From positions 29,835-93,834 of the forward strand of contig CAILJB010000112.1 of NCBI GenBank assembly GCA_903834465.1: a DNA stretch of 64,000 nucleotides. The letters are read 5' to 3'. Numbering within the stretch: the first letter of the stretch is position 1; every line of letters starts with the position of its first letter. Shown here piece after piece: positions 35,212 through 43,263 of the stretch. This DNA is from an uncultured Pseudomonadota bacterium. GTDB taxonomy: Bacteria; Pseudomonadota; Gammaproteobacteria; Methylococcales; Methylomonadaceae. Both the position numbers and the translations under genes were made by a program. The notes beneath the pieces were generated by a model. It did no database searches, was not told the DNA's origin, and saw only the letters and a program-made list of their open reading frames with translations.

Positions 35212-36813
35212 ATGAATTATCAGGTGCTTGCTCGAAAGTGGCGACCGCATAATTTCACTGAAGTTGTCGGACAAACCCACGTTATTACGTCGCTCACCAA
35301 CGCTTTAAAACACAATCGTCTTCATCAAGCCTATTTATTCACAGGCACACGCGGCGTGGGAAAAACCACTTTGGCGCGAATTCTAGCGAAAGCCATGAAC
35401 TGTGAAAATCTGCAAGATTTTAATCCCTGCGGACAATGTGATATTTGCCGCGCGGTAGACGAAGGACGTTTTTTAGATTTGATTGAAGTCGATGCCGCCT
35501 CGCGGACAAAAGTCGAAGATACCCGCGATTTACTTGATAACGCGCAATACGCGCCAAATCAAGGGCGTTACAAAGTTTATCTTATCGACGAAGTTCACAT
35601 GTTATCCGGGCATAGTTTTAATGCCTTGCTCAAAACCCTCGAAGAACCACCGCCGCACGTTAAATTTCTGCTTGCGACCACTGACCCGCATAAAATCCCT
35701 GTCACGGTTTTGTCGCGCTGTTTGCAACTCAATTTAAAACGTCTGTTGCCGAGCGAAATTTTTACCCAAATGGGTTTTATTTTGGGGCAAGAAAATATTG
35801 CTTTTGAACCCGACGCGCTAAAACTGATTTCGCGCGCCGCCGATGGCAGTATGCGTGATGCGTTGAGTTTGCTCGACCAAGCCATTGTATACGGGAATGG
35901 TGCAGTGAATAACGCGGATGTTTACGCGATGCTCGGTTCGATTGCCCAACAACCTGTTGAATCCATTTTACAGGCTTTAGCGCAAGCTGACGCGCCTGCG
36001 ATTTTGAATCAAATTGATGATTTAAGTCAGCTCAGTCCGGACTTTAGCGATTTATTGCAACAGCTTTTACAATTTTTACATCGTATCGCGTTGGTTCAGC
36101 ATATTCCCACCACGCTCACGCACGATTTAGATGCCGAAGTGGTCGCGCATTTAGCGAAAACGTTTAGCCCCGAAGATGTGCAACTGTATTACCAAATTGG
36201 TTTGCTGGGACAAAAAGATTTAGAACTTGCGCCCGATCCACGCAGTGGTTTTGAAATGGTAATGTTGCGAATGCTGACATTTCGCCCCGTAAAAAGTGAA
36301 AATACGCCGCCCATTGCACCGTTGCCGGTCTCAACGATCGCGTCAATTTCTCAACCTAAACCGCAAGCGACGAATCCGCAGCCTCCTGTTATTCCGATTC
36401 AATCGCCACCGATTGCCGCGCCTATTTCAGAAATGCCGCGAATTACCGATAATTGGGAAACAATAGTGGCTGGTTTGAAAGGTATGACACGACAATTTGC
36501 CAGCAATTGCGTATTAGAATATTTAGATGAAACGCAATGTCAGTTGAGTTTAGCGGCAGAATTTCAGAGTTTATTGGATCAAGATGCTATCTCAAAACTC
36601 GAAAAAGCATTGCGTGATTTATTGGGAAAACCGCTTAAATTGAGCATCGAAGTCAAAACACTGGCAACCGTTACACCCGCGCAACAAATCATGCAAGCGC
36701 AGGAAAATCGTCAGCAAGCCGCTGCCGAAGCGATTTATCAAGACCCGAACGTGACATATATGCAAAGCCATTTTGGCGCACAGGTTTTACCCGAAACCAT
36801 ACAACCCATTTAA
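35212..36813 (+). CDS. dnaX: DNA polymerase III subunits gamma/tau
   Basis: 533-residue clamp-loader ATPase. Features are LARKWRPHNFTEVVGQTHV, Walker A GTRGVGKTTLARILAKAMNC, the zinc cysteines (CGQCDICRAV), Walker B with LIDEVHMLS, and the sensor region LLATTDPHKIPVTVLSRC. A proline-rich linker (about 370-410) precedes the tau C-terminal domain. It is shorter than E. coli tau (643). No E. coli-like A-AAA-AAG slippery site was found, so a separate gamma product is not predicted. ybaB follows after 23 bases. Confidence 0.96.
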   Translation: MNYQVLARKWRPHNFTEVVGQTHVITSLTNALKHNRLHQAYLFTGTRGVGKTTLARILAKAMNCENLQDFNPCGQCDICRAVDEGRFLDLIEVDAASRTKVEDTRDLLDNAQYAPNQGRYKVYLIDEVHMLSGHSFNALLKTLEEPPPHVKFLLATTDPHKIPVTVLSRCLQLNLKRLLPSEIFTQMGFILGQENIAFEPDALKLISRAADGSMRDALSLLDQAIVYGNGAVNNADVYAMLGSIAQQPVESILQALAQADAPAILNQIDDLSQLSPDFSDLLQQLLQFLHRIALVQHIPTTLTHDLDAEVVAHLAKTFSPEDVQLYYQIGLLGQKDLELAPDPRSGFEMVMLRMLTFRPVKSENTPPIAPLPVSTIASISQPKPQATNPQPPVIPIQSPPIAAPISEMPRITDNWETIVAGLKGMTRQFASNCVLEYLDETQCQLSLAAEFQSLLDQDAISKLEKALRDLLGKPLKLSIEVKTLATVTPAQQIMQAQENRQQAAAEAIYQDPNVTYMQSHFGAQVLPETIQPI

Positions 36814-36836
36814 TTTTCAACAGAGGATAAAAAAGA

Positions 36837-37160
36837 ATGAAAAATGCGTTAGGCAATTTAATGCAACAAGCTCAAAAAATGCAGGAAGATTTGAAAAACG
36901 TGCAAGACGAATTAGCGTTGATGCAAATTACTGGTGAATCGGGCGGTGGATTAGTCAGCATCGTCATGACCGGTAAACGTGAAGCGCGTAAAGTCATTAT
37001 CGATCCTTCACTACTGGGGGATGATAAAGATATGCTCGAAGATTTAGTTGTCGCCGCCATTAACGATGCGGTGCATAAGGTCGATAAAATGAAAAAAGAA
37101 AAAATGGCGGACGTGACGGCTGGAATTCCGTTGCCCGCAGGATTTAGTTTGCCGTTCTAA
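36837..37160 (+). CDS. ybaB: YbaB/EbfC nucleoid-associated protein
   Basis: 107-residue DNA-binding protein that forms tweezer-like dimers. The family pattern is clear: NLMQQAQKMQEDLKNVQDEL, then GESGGGLVSIVMTGKREARKVIIDPSLL, then the second helix and a tail ending in GIPLPAGFSLPF. An AGAGGATAAAAA ribosome site precedes the ATG. It keeps the usual place after dnaX, but the recR gene that normally follows is absent; a HIT protein gene comes instead after 13 bases. Confidence 0.95.
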   Translation: MKNALGNLMQQAQKMQEDLKNVQDELALMQITGESGGGLVSIVMTGKREARKVIIDPSLLGDDKDMLEDLVVAAINDAVHKVDKMKKEKMADVTAGIPLPAGFSLPF

Positions 37161-37173
37161 TCAGGAGCAAAAA

Positions 37174-37512
37174 ATGAGCGATTGTTTATTTTGTAAAATG
37201 GTAGCGGGTGACATTACGCCAAGTATCGTCTTTGAAAATGACGACATATTGGCGTTTAACGACATTCAACCCCAAGCTCCGATTCATATTTTAATTATTC
37301 CAAAGCATCATATTGCGACGTTAAATGATGTCGATGACGTAGTTTTATTGGGTAAATTGATGCAGACCGCCGCGCAACTAGCAAAACAACTAGGTGTTGC
37401 AGAAACAGGTTATCGCACTGTTGTGAATTGTAACGCTCAAGGTGGGCAAGCGGTCTATCATTTGCATGTCCATTTGTTAGCAGGGCGACAAATGACGTGG
37501 CCAGCAGGTTAG
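37174..37512 (+). CDS. hinT: HIT family protein (HinT-like purine nucleoside phosphoramidase)
   Basis: 112-residue histidine-triad protein, cytoplasmic dimer that hydrolyses adenosine phosphoramidates and acyl- or aminoacyl-AMP. The opening DCLFCKMVAGDITPSIVFEND carries the typical CxxC. The catalytic triad lies in AVYHLHVHLLAGRQM near the C-terminus. An AGGAG ribosome site precedes the ATG. It is part of the dnaX-ybaB run; a 40-base gap separates it from the next, unrelated secreted protein gene. Confidence 0.95.
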   Translation: MSDCLFCKMVAGDITPSIVFENDDILAFNDIQPQAPIHILIIPKHHIATLNDVDDVVLLGKLMQTAAQLAKQLGVAETGYRTVVNCNAQGGQAVYHLHVHLLAGRQMTWPAG

Positions 37513-37553
37513 TAATTAAATTTTAAAATTCTCAAAAAGCAGATGAGTTGATT

Positions 37554-39980
37554 ATGAACAGTGGAAAAATTTTATTGATAGCAACGTTGTTTGTGTTGAC
37601 AGGGTCTGCTTGGGGAATTGGAAATCCAACGTTTGCTAATACCCCTTACTACGATATTAGTACCCAAAAACCCAAAATTTTAAAGGAAAATAGTAGTCGA
37701 ACAGGTCAAATCAGTGCTGCAAGTGCAGTTAATTTTTTTGAAGTGGACAATAACGCGCTAGGTTCTAAAAATCCCTTTCCAATTGCTGATATGGAAATAG
37801 AATTTTCATGTCCACAAGCCTCCACTGATGATGTAAGTAAATTTGGCTGGTATATCAGCACCTGGAAACATTATGCCGACAGTACTAAACCTGATGAGCA
37901 ATTAAAAGGCTATAACGAAATATCCGCAAAAAAATGTTCTGATAAATTCTCGATGATTATCGATCAAAACGATGATTATGAAAATGAAGTCGCCTCATAT
38001 TACATTGGGGTTCAATCTGCGTGTGTACAATTTCCAACAATGACCCCGACATACTACTATGTCAGTCCGGATAGTTCTGTCAATAAACCAGAAACATGCG
38101 ACACTTCAGATTATCAATTAAAACTAGGGGCAATACCTAAAAATGTTGTTGCCAATACCAATACACTTACGGCAATGCAATTACAAAATGCTACACAACT
38201 CGGTTCTGTTAAATCTGGTCAAATTAACACTAACAATGATAACAACGTTTATATCGTAGAAAGTAATGGCTCGGCAGACATTCCATTGCTATTTTCTTGT
38301 TCCTCAATGGCTGCACGACAAACAAATGATTGGACATTAACAGTTTACGATAACAAAAATACATTAGTGGCAGGTTATCCGACATTTATCAACGGGAGCG
38401 ATTGTGGCTCTGGTTTTGTCAATGATCAAGGGGGTTATAGTTTCACATTACCTAAAGGTTCACCGAGTTATTATGTCTCAATAAAATCAGCGTGCGACCC
38501 AACATCAACAAATTGCACCGTCGATACTTCAGAATACAGCATTGCACGAGATGTAACCAAAGTGTACACCGGTGTTTTAGCGGCAAGCGTCACTAACAGT
38601 TCGAATTTTAGTTTTAGACTCAATCGTTGTGGTTTAAATGACCTTGCTACTGTTGGGGTTAGAGTGGCAAACGTGAATAAAATGTCTGTTTTGAAAAATA
38701 AAACGCCCATTAACATTCAAATCGGAACGATGGCGTGCCAAATTTTAACCACCACACCAACTACGCCGGCTGATAGTATTTTAGGTAATATCACGGGAAG
38801 TGCTGAAATCAATGATTACAACTTAACCGCTAAAGATAATGCAACGGTTACACTCGGTGGATGTGGTAGCACTAACTCTACAATTACTTTGACTGGCACA
38901 AAACTCGATTTAGAAAATTTGAATCCAAGTCAAGCCACTACAACCACAACAACTAGCACGGGAGCGGTGGTAATACCTTTTAAAGTGGATATTGGAGATT
39001 TTCACTGTGAAGCTAAAGATGCTTTTTATATCAACACTGATACGAGTGGTGTGACTAATTACAGTAATCATTTGCCAACGGATATTATTGATTCATCTCC
39101 GCCAGTAGACCTTGGCGCGTATCAAAATGGACAAATTACATCGGCAGCCGATTTGCAATTGTATTACGTTGATAGCAGTGTCAACAACGATACAAAACTG
39201 AATTTTTCGTGTAACGATTCCAAACGTTTTAATAATGACTGGAAAGTTATCATTTATAACAGCGATAAAACGTTAAATGGCACACCTTATGTCATTAACG
39301 GTAGTGATTGTGCCACGGGTCAAACGGGAGACAATGGCGCATATACAATCACTATTCCTAAAGTTTCAAATTCTGTCCGTTATTATGTTGCCGTTAAATC
39401 GGCTTGTGAACCAGATGACAACTTTTGCATTGTTGATAAATCTACTTATACGTTAAGTCGGGTAATCAATGCTGTTTCTCCAACTACGCCAACCGTTACG
39501 ATTCCTCATAGCTTTGATACAAGCTGGCTTTCATCGAAAAAGAATCTTGGTGCAGGACAAACTGGACAGATTAAATCCGCTTCGGATATGAATATTTACC
39601 AAGTGGATACCGGCACAGCCGATGTTAATTTAACCTTTAATTGTCCAAGTTCTATTCGTTACCAAAACGATTGGAAAGTATTGATTTACGACAATACGCA
39701 AACATTACAATCGACCACGCTGATTAACGGTAGTGTCTGTGGAACGGGCAAAGCGGGCGATACAGGAACGTATCCCATTTTATTGTCTAAAAATTATCCG
39801 TCTTATTATCTTGTTGTTCAATCCGCATGTAACGTTGGTGATTCAACCTGCGCGGTCGATTCGTCACCGTACTTAATTACCCGTGTAACTGCTGCACAAG
39901 CTGCCGCTACAGCGACGACAGCAGCCTCTTGTTTAATCGGCAACTGCACAACATCGACTGTCAAACCGTTTTTCAACTAA
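37554..39980 (+). CDS. Secreted protein with four-cysteine PPC-like repeats (function unknown)
   Basis: 808-residue exported protein of unknown function. A signal peptide (MNSGKILLIATLFVLTGSA, cut near residue 21) leads to one degenerate and three clear modules of about 115-120 residues, beginning LGSVKSGQ, LGAYQNGQ and LGAGQTGQ. Each has the pattern L-G-x(4)-G-Q-I ... Y-x-V-D ... F-x-C ... N-D-W-x-V-x-I-Y ... I-N-G-S-x-C-x-[ST]-G ... Y-Y-[VL]-x-V-x-S-A-C-x(6)-C-x-V-D, with four conserved cysteines. The pattern is reminiscent of bacterial pre-peptidase C-terminal (PPC) beta-sandwich domains; that is inference. A Thr-rich stretch near residue 460-465 sits in an unrelated middle region. The ATG at 37554 is preferred over a TTG two codons earlier. 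dsbB lies close downstream. Confidence 0.75.
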   Translation: MNSGKILLIATLFVLTGSAWGIGNPTFANTPYYDISTQKPKILKENSSRTGQISAASAVNFFEVDNNALGSKNPFPIADMEIEFSCPQASTDDVSKFGWYISTWKHYADSTKPDEQLKGYNEISAKKCSDKFSMIIDQNDDYENEVASYYIGVQSACVQFPTMTPTYYYVSPDSSVNKPETCDTSDYQLKLGAIPKNVVANTNTLTAMQLQNATQLGSVKSGQINTNNDNNVYIVESNGSADIPLLFSCSSMAARQTNDWTLTVYDNKNTLVAGYPTFINGSDCGSGFVNDQGGYSFTLPKGSPSYYVSIKSACDPTSTNCTVDTSEYSIARDVTKVYTGVLAASVTNSSNFSFRLNRCGLNDLATVGVRVANVNKMSVLKNKTPINIQIGTMACQILTTTPTTPADSILGNITGSAEINDYNLTAKDNATVTLGGCGSTNSTITLTGTKLDLENLNPSQATTTTTTSTGAVVIPFKVDIGDFHCEAKDAFYINTDTSGVTNYSNHLPTDIIDSSPPVDLGAYQNGQITSAADLQLYYVDSSVNNDTKLNFSCNDSKRFNNDWKVIIYNSDKTLNGTPYVINGSDCATGQTGDNGAYTITIPKVSNSVRYYVAVKSACEPDDNFCIVDKSTYTLSRVINAVSPTTPTVTIPHSFDTSWLSSKKNLGAGQTGQIKSASDMNIYQVDTGTADVNLTFNCPSSIRYQNDWKVLIYDNTQTLQSTTLINGSVCGTGKAGDTGTYPILLSKNYPSYYLVVQSACNVGDSTCAVDSSPYLITRVTAAQAAATATTAASCLIGNCTTSTVKPFFN
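38199..39890 (+). repeat. Three protein-level tandem modules inside the secreted protein gene
   Basis: Modules run at about 38199-38561, 39112-39474 and 39546-39890, with a non-repeat insert of about 550 bases between the first and second. A degenerate copy lies upstream at about 37680-38125. They are similar in protein but clearly diverged in DNA, so the duplication is old. Confidence 0.7.
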
Positions 39981-39989
39981 GGTCAAAAA

Positions 39990-40691
39990 ATGAAACAAAT
40001 CGTCGTATTTGGTTATAGCATTATGTCACTTGAGGCAATGAGTCGATTGCCTCAAGACGATTGCAACATTTTATTTGCTGCGGGTAATGAAACTGAAGCG
40101 ACCTTAGTTGCCGAAAAAGGTTTTGAAACGCGCGTCATTGATTTTCGAAATGACGATGATTTATTATCGATTGGCATTGGCGCGAATATAGACATTATTT
40201 TCTGTTTTTATCCACAAGATTCAGACAACGTATTTTTAACCATTTCGGCACGCGCCATTGATAAAAGCGTCATCATTATCGCCATTGTCGATGATTCAGA
40301 ATCCGAAGAAAAATTGCTCGCCGCCGGCGCAAATAAAATTATTGACCCGTATGAAATTTGCGGACGAAAAGTGCATGAAATGCTTACCAAACCCGATATT
40401 AGTAACATTCTTGACCATACGGTTTTTGGGCGGCACGATTTAAATATGGCGCAAATTGAAATTCCCATCGATTCTTATTTGGAAGGCGTGATGGTGAGCC
40501 AATTAAATCTGGAAAACGAGAAATATAATTTAATTTTGATTGGTGTAGTCGATCGTGAATTAGACGACCAATTACATTTTACTAACGGCGAAACCGATCA
40601 CGAACTCAATGCGGGTGATGTTTTGGTTGTCATGGGACCGAGTCGCGGTTGTCGATTATTTAGAAACGAGGTGGAATATCAATGGCAATAA
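39990..40691 (+). CDS. TrkA/RCK-like potassium-regulation protein with degenerate nucleotide motif
   Basis: 233-residue soluble protein with a Rossmann-like TrkA-N domain (1-135) and a TrkA-C domain (about 150-230: QIEIPIDSYLEGVMVSQLN and NAGDVLVVMGP). The canonical GxGxxG is missing; the loop reads VFGYSIMSLE, so NAD or ATP binding is doubtful. The helix-strand pattern and the closing RCK_C strand are otherwise normal. No channel or Trk/Ktr membrane subunit is adjacent. It starts 9 bases after the repeat-protein gene and overlaps dsbB by 10 bases. It may regulate a potassium channel encoded elsewhere. Confidence 0.75.
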   Translation: MKQIVVFGYSIMSLEAMSRLPQDDCNILFAAGNETEATLVAEKGFETRVIDFRNDDDLLSIGIGANIDIIFCFYPQDSDNVFLTISARAIDKSVIIIAIVDDSESEEKLLAAGANKIIDPYEICGRKVHEMLTKPDISNILDHTVFGRHDLNMAQIEIPIDSYLEGVMVSQLNLENEKYNLILIGVVDRELDDQLHFTNGETDHELNAGDVLVVMGPSRGCRLFRNEVEYQWQ

Positions 40692-41188
40692 TTAACAAAA
40701 TTAGGTTTACACCAAGAATTTGGTTTTTCTTGGGTAGTGCAGGTTGTGTATTTTTACTCAGCATGGGCGCGTATTTTCAATTTGCACAAGGTTTAGAACC
40801 TTGCCCTTTGTGTATTTCACAACGCATCGCTATTTTTTTAACGGGCTTAGTTTTCCTAACGGCTGGTATGCAAAATCCTAGTCGAAGCGGTATCAATCGT
40901 TATGCCATTGTTGGTGCATTAACTGCGTTAGGCGGAGCATCTATTTCGACGCGCCACATTTGGATTCAACACTTACCGCCCGATAAAGTTCCCGAATGCA
41001 GTCCGGCTCTTGAATACATGTTGCAAAATTTTCCGCTCATAGACACCCTTAAACTCATGCTTTCTGGCACGGGTGATTGTGCAAAAGTCGATTGGACAAT
41101 GCTTGGTTTGAATATGCCAGCGTGGACGTTGCTGGCGTTTTTAATGCTTGCCACGTTGAGTTTGGTGCAAATTTGGAATCATGACTAA
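40682..41188 (+). CDS. dsbB: Disulfide bond formation protein DsbB
   Basis: 168-residue inner-membrane quinone reductase that reoxidises DsbA. Four membrane segments are visible. The first periplasmic loop has CPLC (C41, C44) and the second has C106 and C133, which together make the full relay to quinone. R48, in the ISQR context after CPLC, is also conserved for quinone binding. It overlaps the TrkA-like gene (10 bases) and priA (8 bases). Its closeness to a secreted four-cysteine-repeat protein suggests a ready client. No dsbA is in the window. Confidence 0.95.
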   Translation: MAIINKIRFTPRIWFFLGSAGCVFLLSMGAYFQFAQGLEPCPLCISQRIAIFLTGLVFLTAGMQNPSRSGINRYAIVGALTALGGASISTRHIWIQHLPPDKVPECSPALEYMLQNFPLIDTLKLMLSGTGDCAKVDWTMLGLNMPAWTLLAFLMLATLSLVQIWNHD

Positions 41189-43187
41189 ACCCCTTATTTT
41201 AAAAGTCGCCATTCCTGCCGTTCCTTTTTTCCAATTATTTGAATACCTCGCCCCTGAAAATTCTTTGCACGAAAATTTACGGGCGGGGATTCGCCTCGAA
41301 GTTCCTTTTGGTAAACGTTCAAAAATCGCGTTTCTCATTTCAACCAGTTTTGAAAGTGATTATCCGCGCGAGAAATTAAAACCAATTACACGCATTATTG
41401 ATGACGCGCCACTGCTTGCGGAAATCGATTTAAAACTATTGCATTGGGTGAGCAGTTATTATCATCATCCGCTCGGCGAAGTGATGAGCGCTGCATTTCC
41501 CATTGCGTTGCGGCAAGGTAAAGACGCGGTCATTAAAAAATTGCCAAAGACTGCAGAATCCGACATAAAAACCGTGCAATTGGTTTGCAACGACGCACAG
41601 CAAAACGCCATTGATTCAGTTCACGCCGCATTAGACACATTTAACGTTTTCGTACTCGACGGTGTAACAGGTAGCGGCAAAACCGAAGTGTATATGCAGC
41701 TGATTCAATCTGTATTAGAACGTAAACAGCAAGTGCTTGTTCTTGTACCAGAAATTACTCTCACGCCACAATTACAACAGCGTTTCGAGCAACGTTTTAG
41801 TACACACGTTGCCATTTCACATTCCAAATTGACCGATGTACAACGTAAAAATGCGTGGCTGTTAATGCAAAGCGGTGCATGTTCATTGTTACTCGGCACA
41901 CGCTCGGCATTATTTACGCCTTTACCGAATCTCGGTTTAATCATTCTCGACGAAGAACACGACAATTCGTTTAAACAACAAGAGGGCTTTCGATTTTCAG
42001 CGCGAGATGTTGCCGTCATGCGCGGGAAATTAGCCAATGTGCCGGTCGTTTTAGGTTCTGCTACGCCATCGCTAGAAAGTTTATATAACGTTCAACAGCA
42101 ACGTTATCAACATTTGCGATTGCCCGAACGCGCTGGAAACGCCCTGCCCCCGTTGGTGCAAATCATCGATATTCGTCAACAACGCTTACAAGAAGGTTTG
42201 TCAGCAAAATTGATTGACGAAATTCGCGCCACCTTGGCAAATGATGAGCAGGTTTTATTGTTTTTAAATCGACGCGGGTTTGCGCCGACGTTGATGTGTC
42301 ACGATTGTGGTTGGGTGGCGCGTTGCATTCATTGCGATGCGAATTTGGTCATTCATAGACATAAAAATATTTTACGTTGTCATCATTGCGGCACGGAACA
42401 TCGTTTAATTTCAACCTGTCCTGCGTGTCAGTCTGATGATTTAACGTCGCTGGGATTGGGAACGGAACGTTTGGAATCTGTTTTAACGCGCTTGTTTTCA
42501 GATAAAACCGTGATTCGTTTAGACCGTGATTCGACGCAACGCAAAGGCACGTTGGAAGATTTTTTGGCGCAAATTCACGCCGGTGAGGCGCACATTATTT
42601 TAGGCACGCAATTATTGGCAAAAGGTCATCATTTTCCAAATGTCACGTTGGTGGCGATTTTGGACGTGGATAGTGGATTGTTTAGCACCGATTTTCATTC
42701 GGGTGAAAAATTAGCACAATTGATTGTGCAAGTGTCTGGGCGTGCCGGACGCGAACAAAAACAAGGTAAAGTGTTATTGCAAACGCGCCAACCGACACAT
42801 CCGTTATTGACGGAATTATTGCGTGATGGGTATGCGAAATTTGCGGCGTTAGCGTTGGCAGAACGTGAAATGGCGAGTTTGCCGCCGTTTAGTTATCAGG
42901 CATTGTTACGCGCTCATGCTGAAAATGAAGCGTTGCCGGTGACGTTTTTACAAGCCGTGGCGGAATTAGCTCAAAGTTTGAATACGCAAGAGGTGCAGAT
43001 TTTAGGTGCGATTCCTGCGCCGATGGCGAGACGTGCGGGGCAATATCGTTATCAATTACTGTTCCAACATACGAATCGCGCGGCATTGCATCATTTATTG
43101 CGACAACTTGTACCACAAATCACCGCGTTAAAATCAGCCTCCAAAGTGCATTGGTCGCTTGATGTTGATCCGGTGGATTTGTATTGA
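41181..43187 (+). CDS. priA: Primosomal replication restart helicase PriA, lacking the winged-helix domain
   Basis: 668-residue superfamily 2 helicase that restarts stalled forks. The 3'-DNA-binding domain (1-110, ending AFPIALRQGK) is normal. Walker A GVTGSGKTEVYM is at 161-172, about 63 residues earlier than in E. coli PriA (732 residues). The gap is exactly where the winged-helix domain should be; only a short linker (about 114-140) remains. Downstream parts are intact: DEEHD box, zinc cysteines (CHDCGWVARCIHCD ... CHHCG ... CPAC), GTEQL-like GLGTERLE, TQLLAKGHHFPNVTLV, SGRAGR and the C-terminal LDVDPVDLY. It overlaps dsbB by 8 bases and is closed by a terminator. Confidence 0.93.
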   Translation: MTKPLILKVAIPAVPFFQLFEYLAPENSLHENLRAGIRLEVPFGKRSKIAFLISTSFESDYPREKLKPITRIIDDAPLLAEIDLKLLHWVSSYYHHPLGEVMSAAFPIALRQGKDAVIKKLPKTAESDIKTVQLVCNDAQQNAIDSVHAALDTFNVFVLDGVTGSGKTEVYMQLIQSVLERKQQVLVLVPEITLTPQLQQRFEQRFSTHVAISHSKLTDVQRKNAWLLMQSGACSLLLGTRSALFTPLPNLGLIILDEEHDNSFKQQEGFRFSARDVAVMRGKLANVPVVLGSATPSLESLYNVQQQRYQHLRLPERAGNALPPLVQIIDIRQQRLQEGLSAKLIDEIRATLANDEQVLLFLNRRGFAPTLMCHDCGWVARCIHCDANLVIHRHKNILRCHHCGTEHRLISTCPACQSDDLTSLGLGTERLESVLTRLFSDKTVIRLDRDSTQRKGTLEDFLAQIHAGEAHIILGTQLLAKGHHFPNVTLVAILDVDSGLFSTDFHSGEKLAQLIVQVSGRAGREQKQGKVLLQTRQPTHPLLTELLRDGYAKFAALALAEREMASLPPFSYQALLRAHAENEALPVTFLQAVAELAQSLNTQEVQILGAIPAPMARRAGQYRYQLLFQHTNRAALHHLLRQLVPQITALKSASKVHWSLDVDPVDLY

Positions 43188-43234
43188 GGTACGACCAATT
43201 TTTGATTGGAAAAAGTTGGATGTGTTGTTGCCTA

Positions 43235-43261
43235 AAAAGCGACGAGTATTCGCCGCTTTTT
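43235..43261. terminator. Bidirectional terminator between priA and the RelA/SpoT-domain gene
   Basis: An AAAAGCG/CGCTTTT stem with one inner mismatch and CGA/TCG extension has A and T runs at the ends, serving both convergent genes. Confidence 0.7.
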
Positions 43262-43263
43262 AC

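Noticed and set aside
35065..35280. Minus-strand frame over the SRP RNA
   Set aside because: It covers a clear structural RNA and the start of dnaX on the other strand.
36590..36615. Possible dnaX frameshift site (run of five A then G)
   Set aside because: It is one base short of the A-AAA-AAG slippery sequence and lies too late in the gene to make a gamma-like product.
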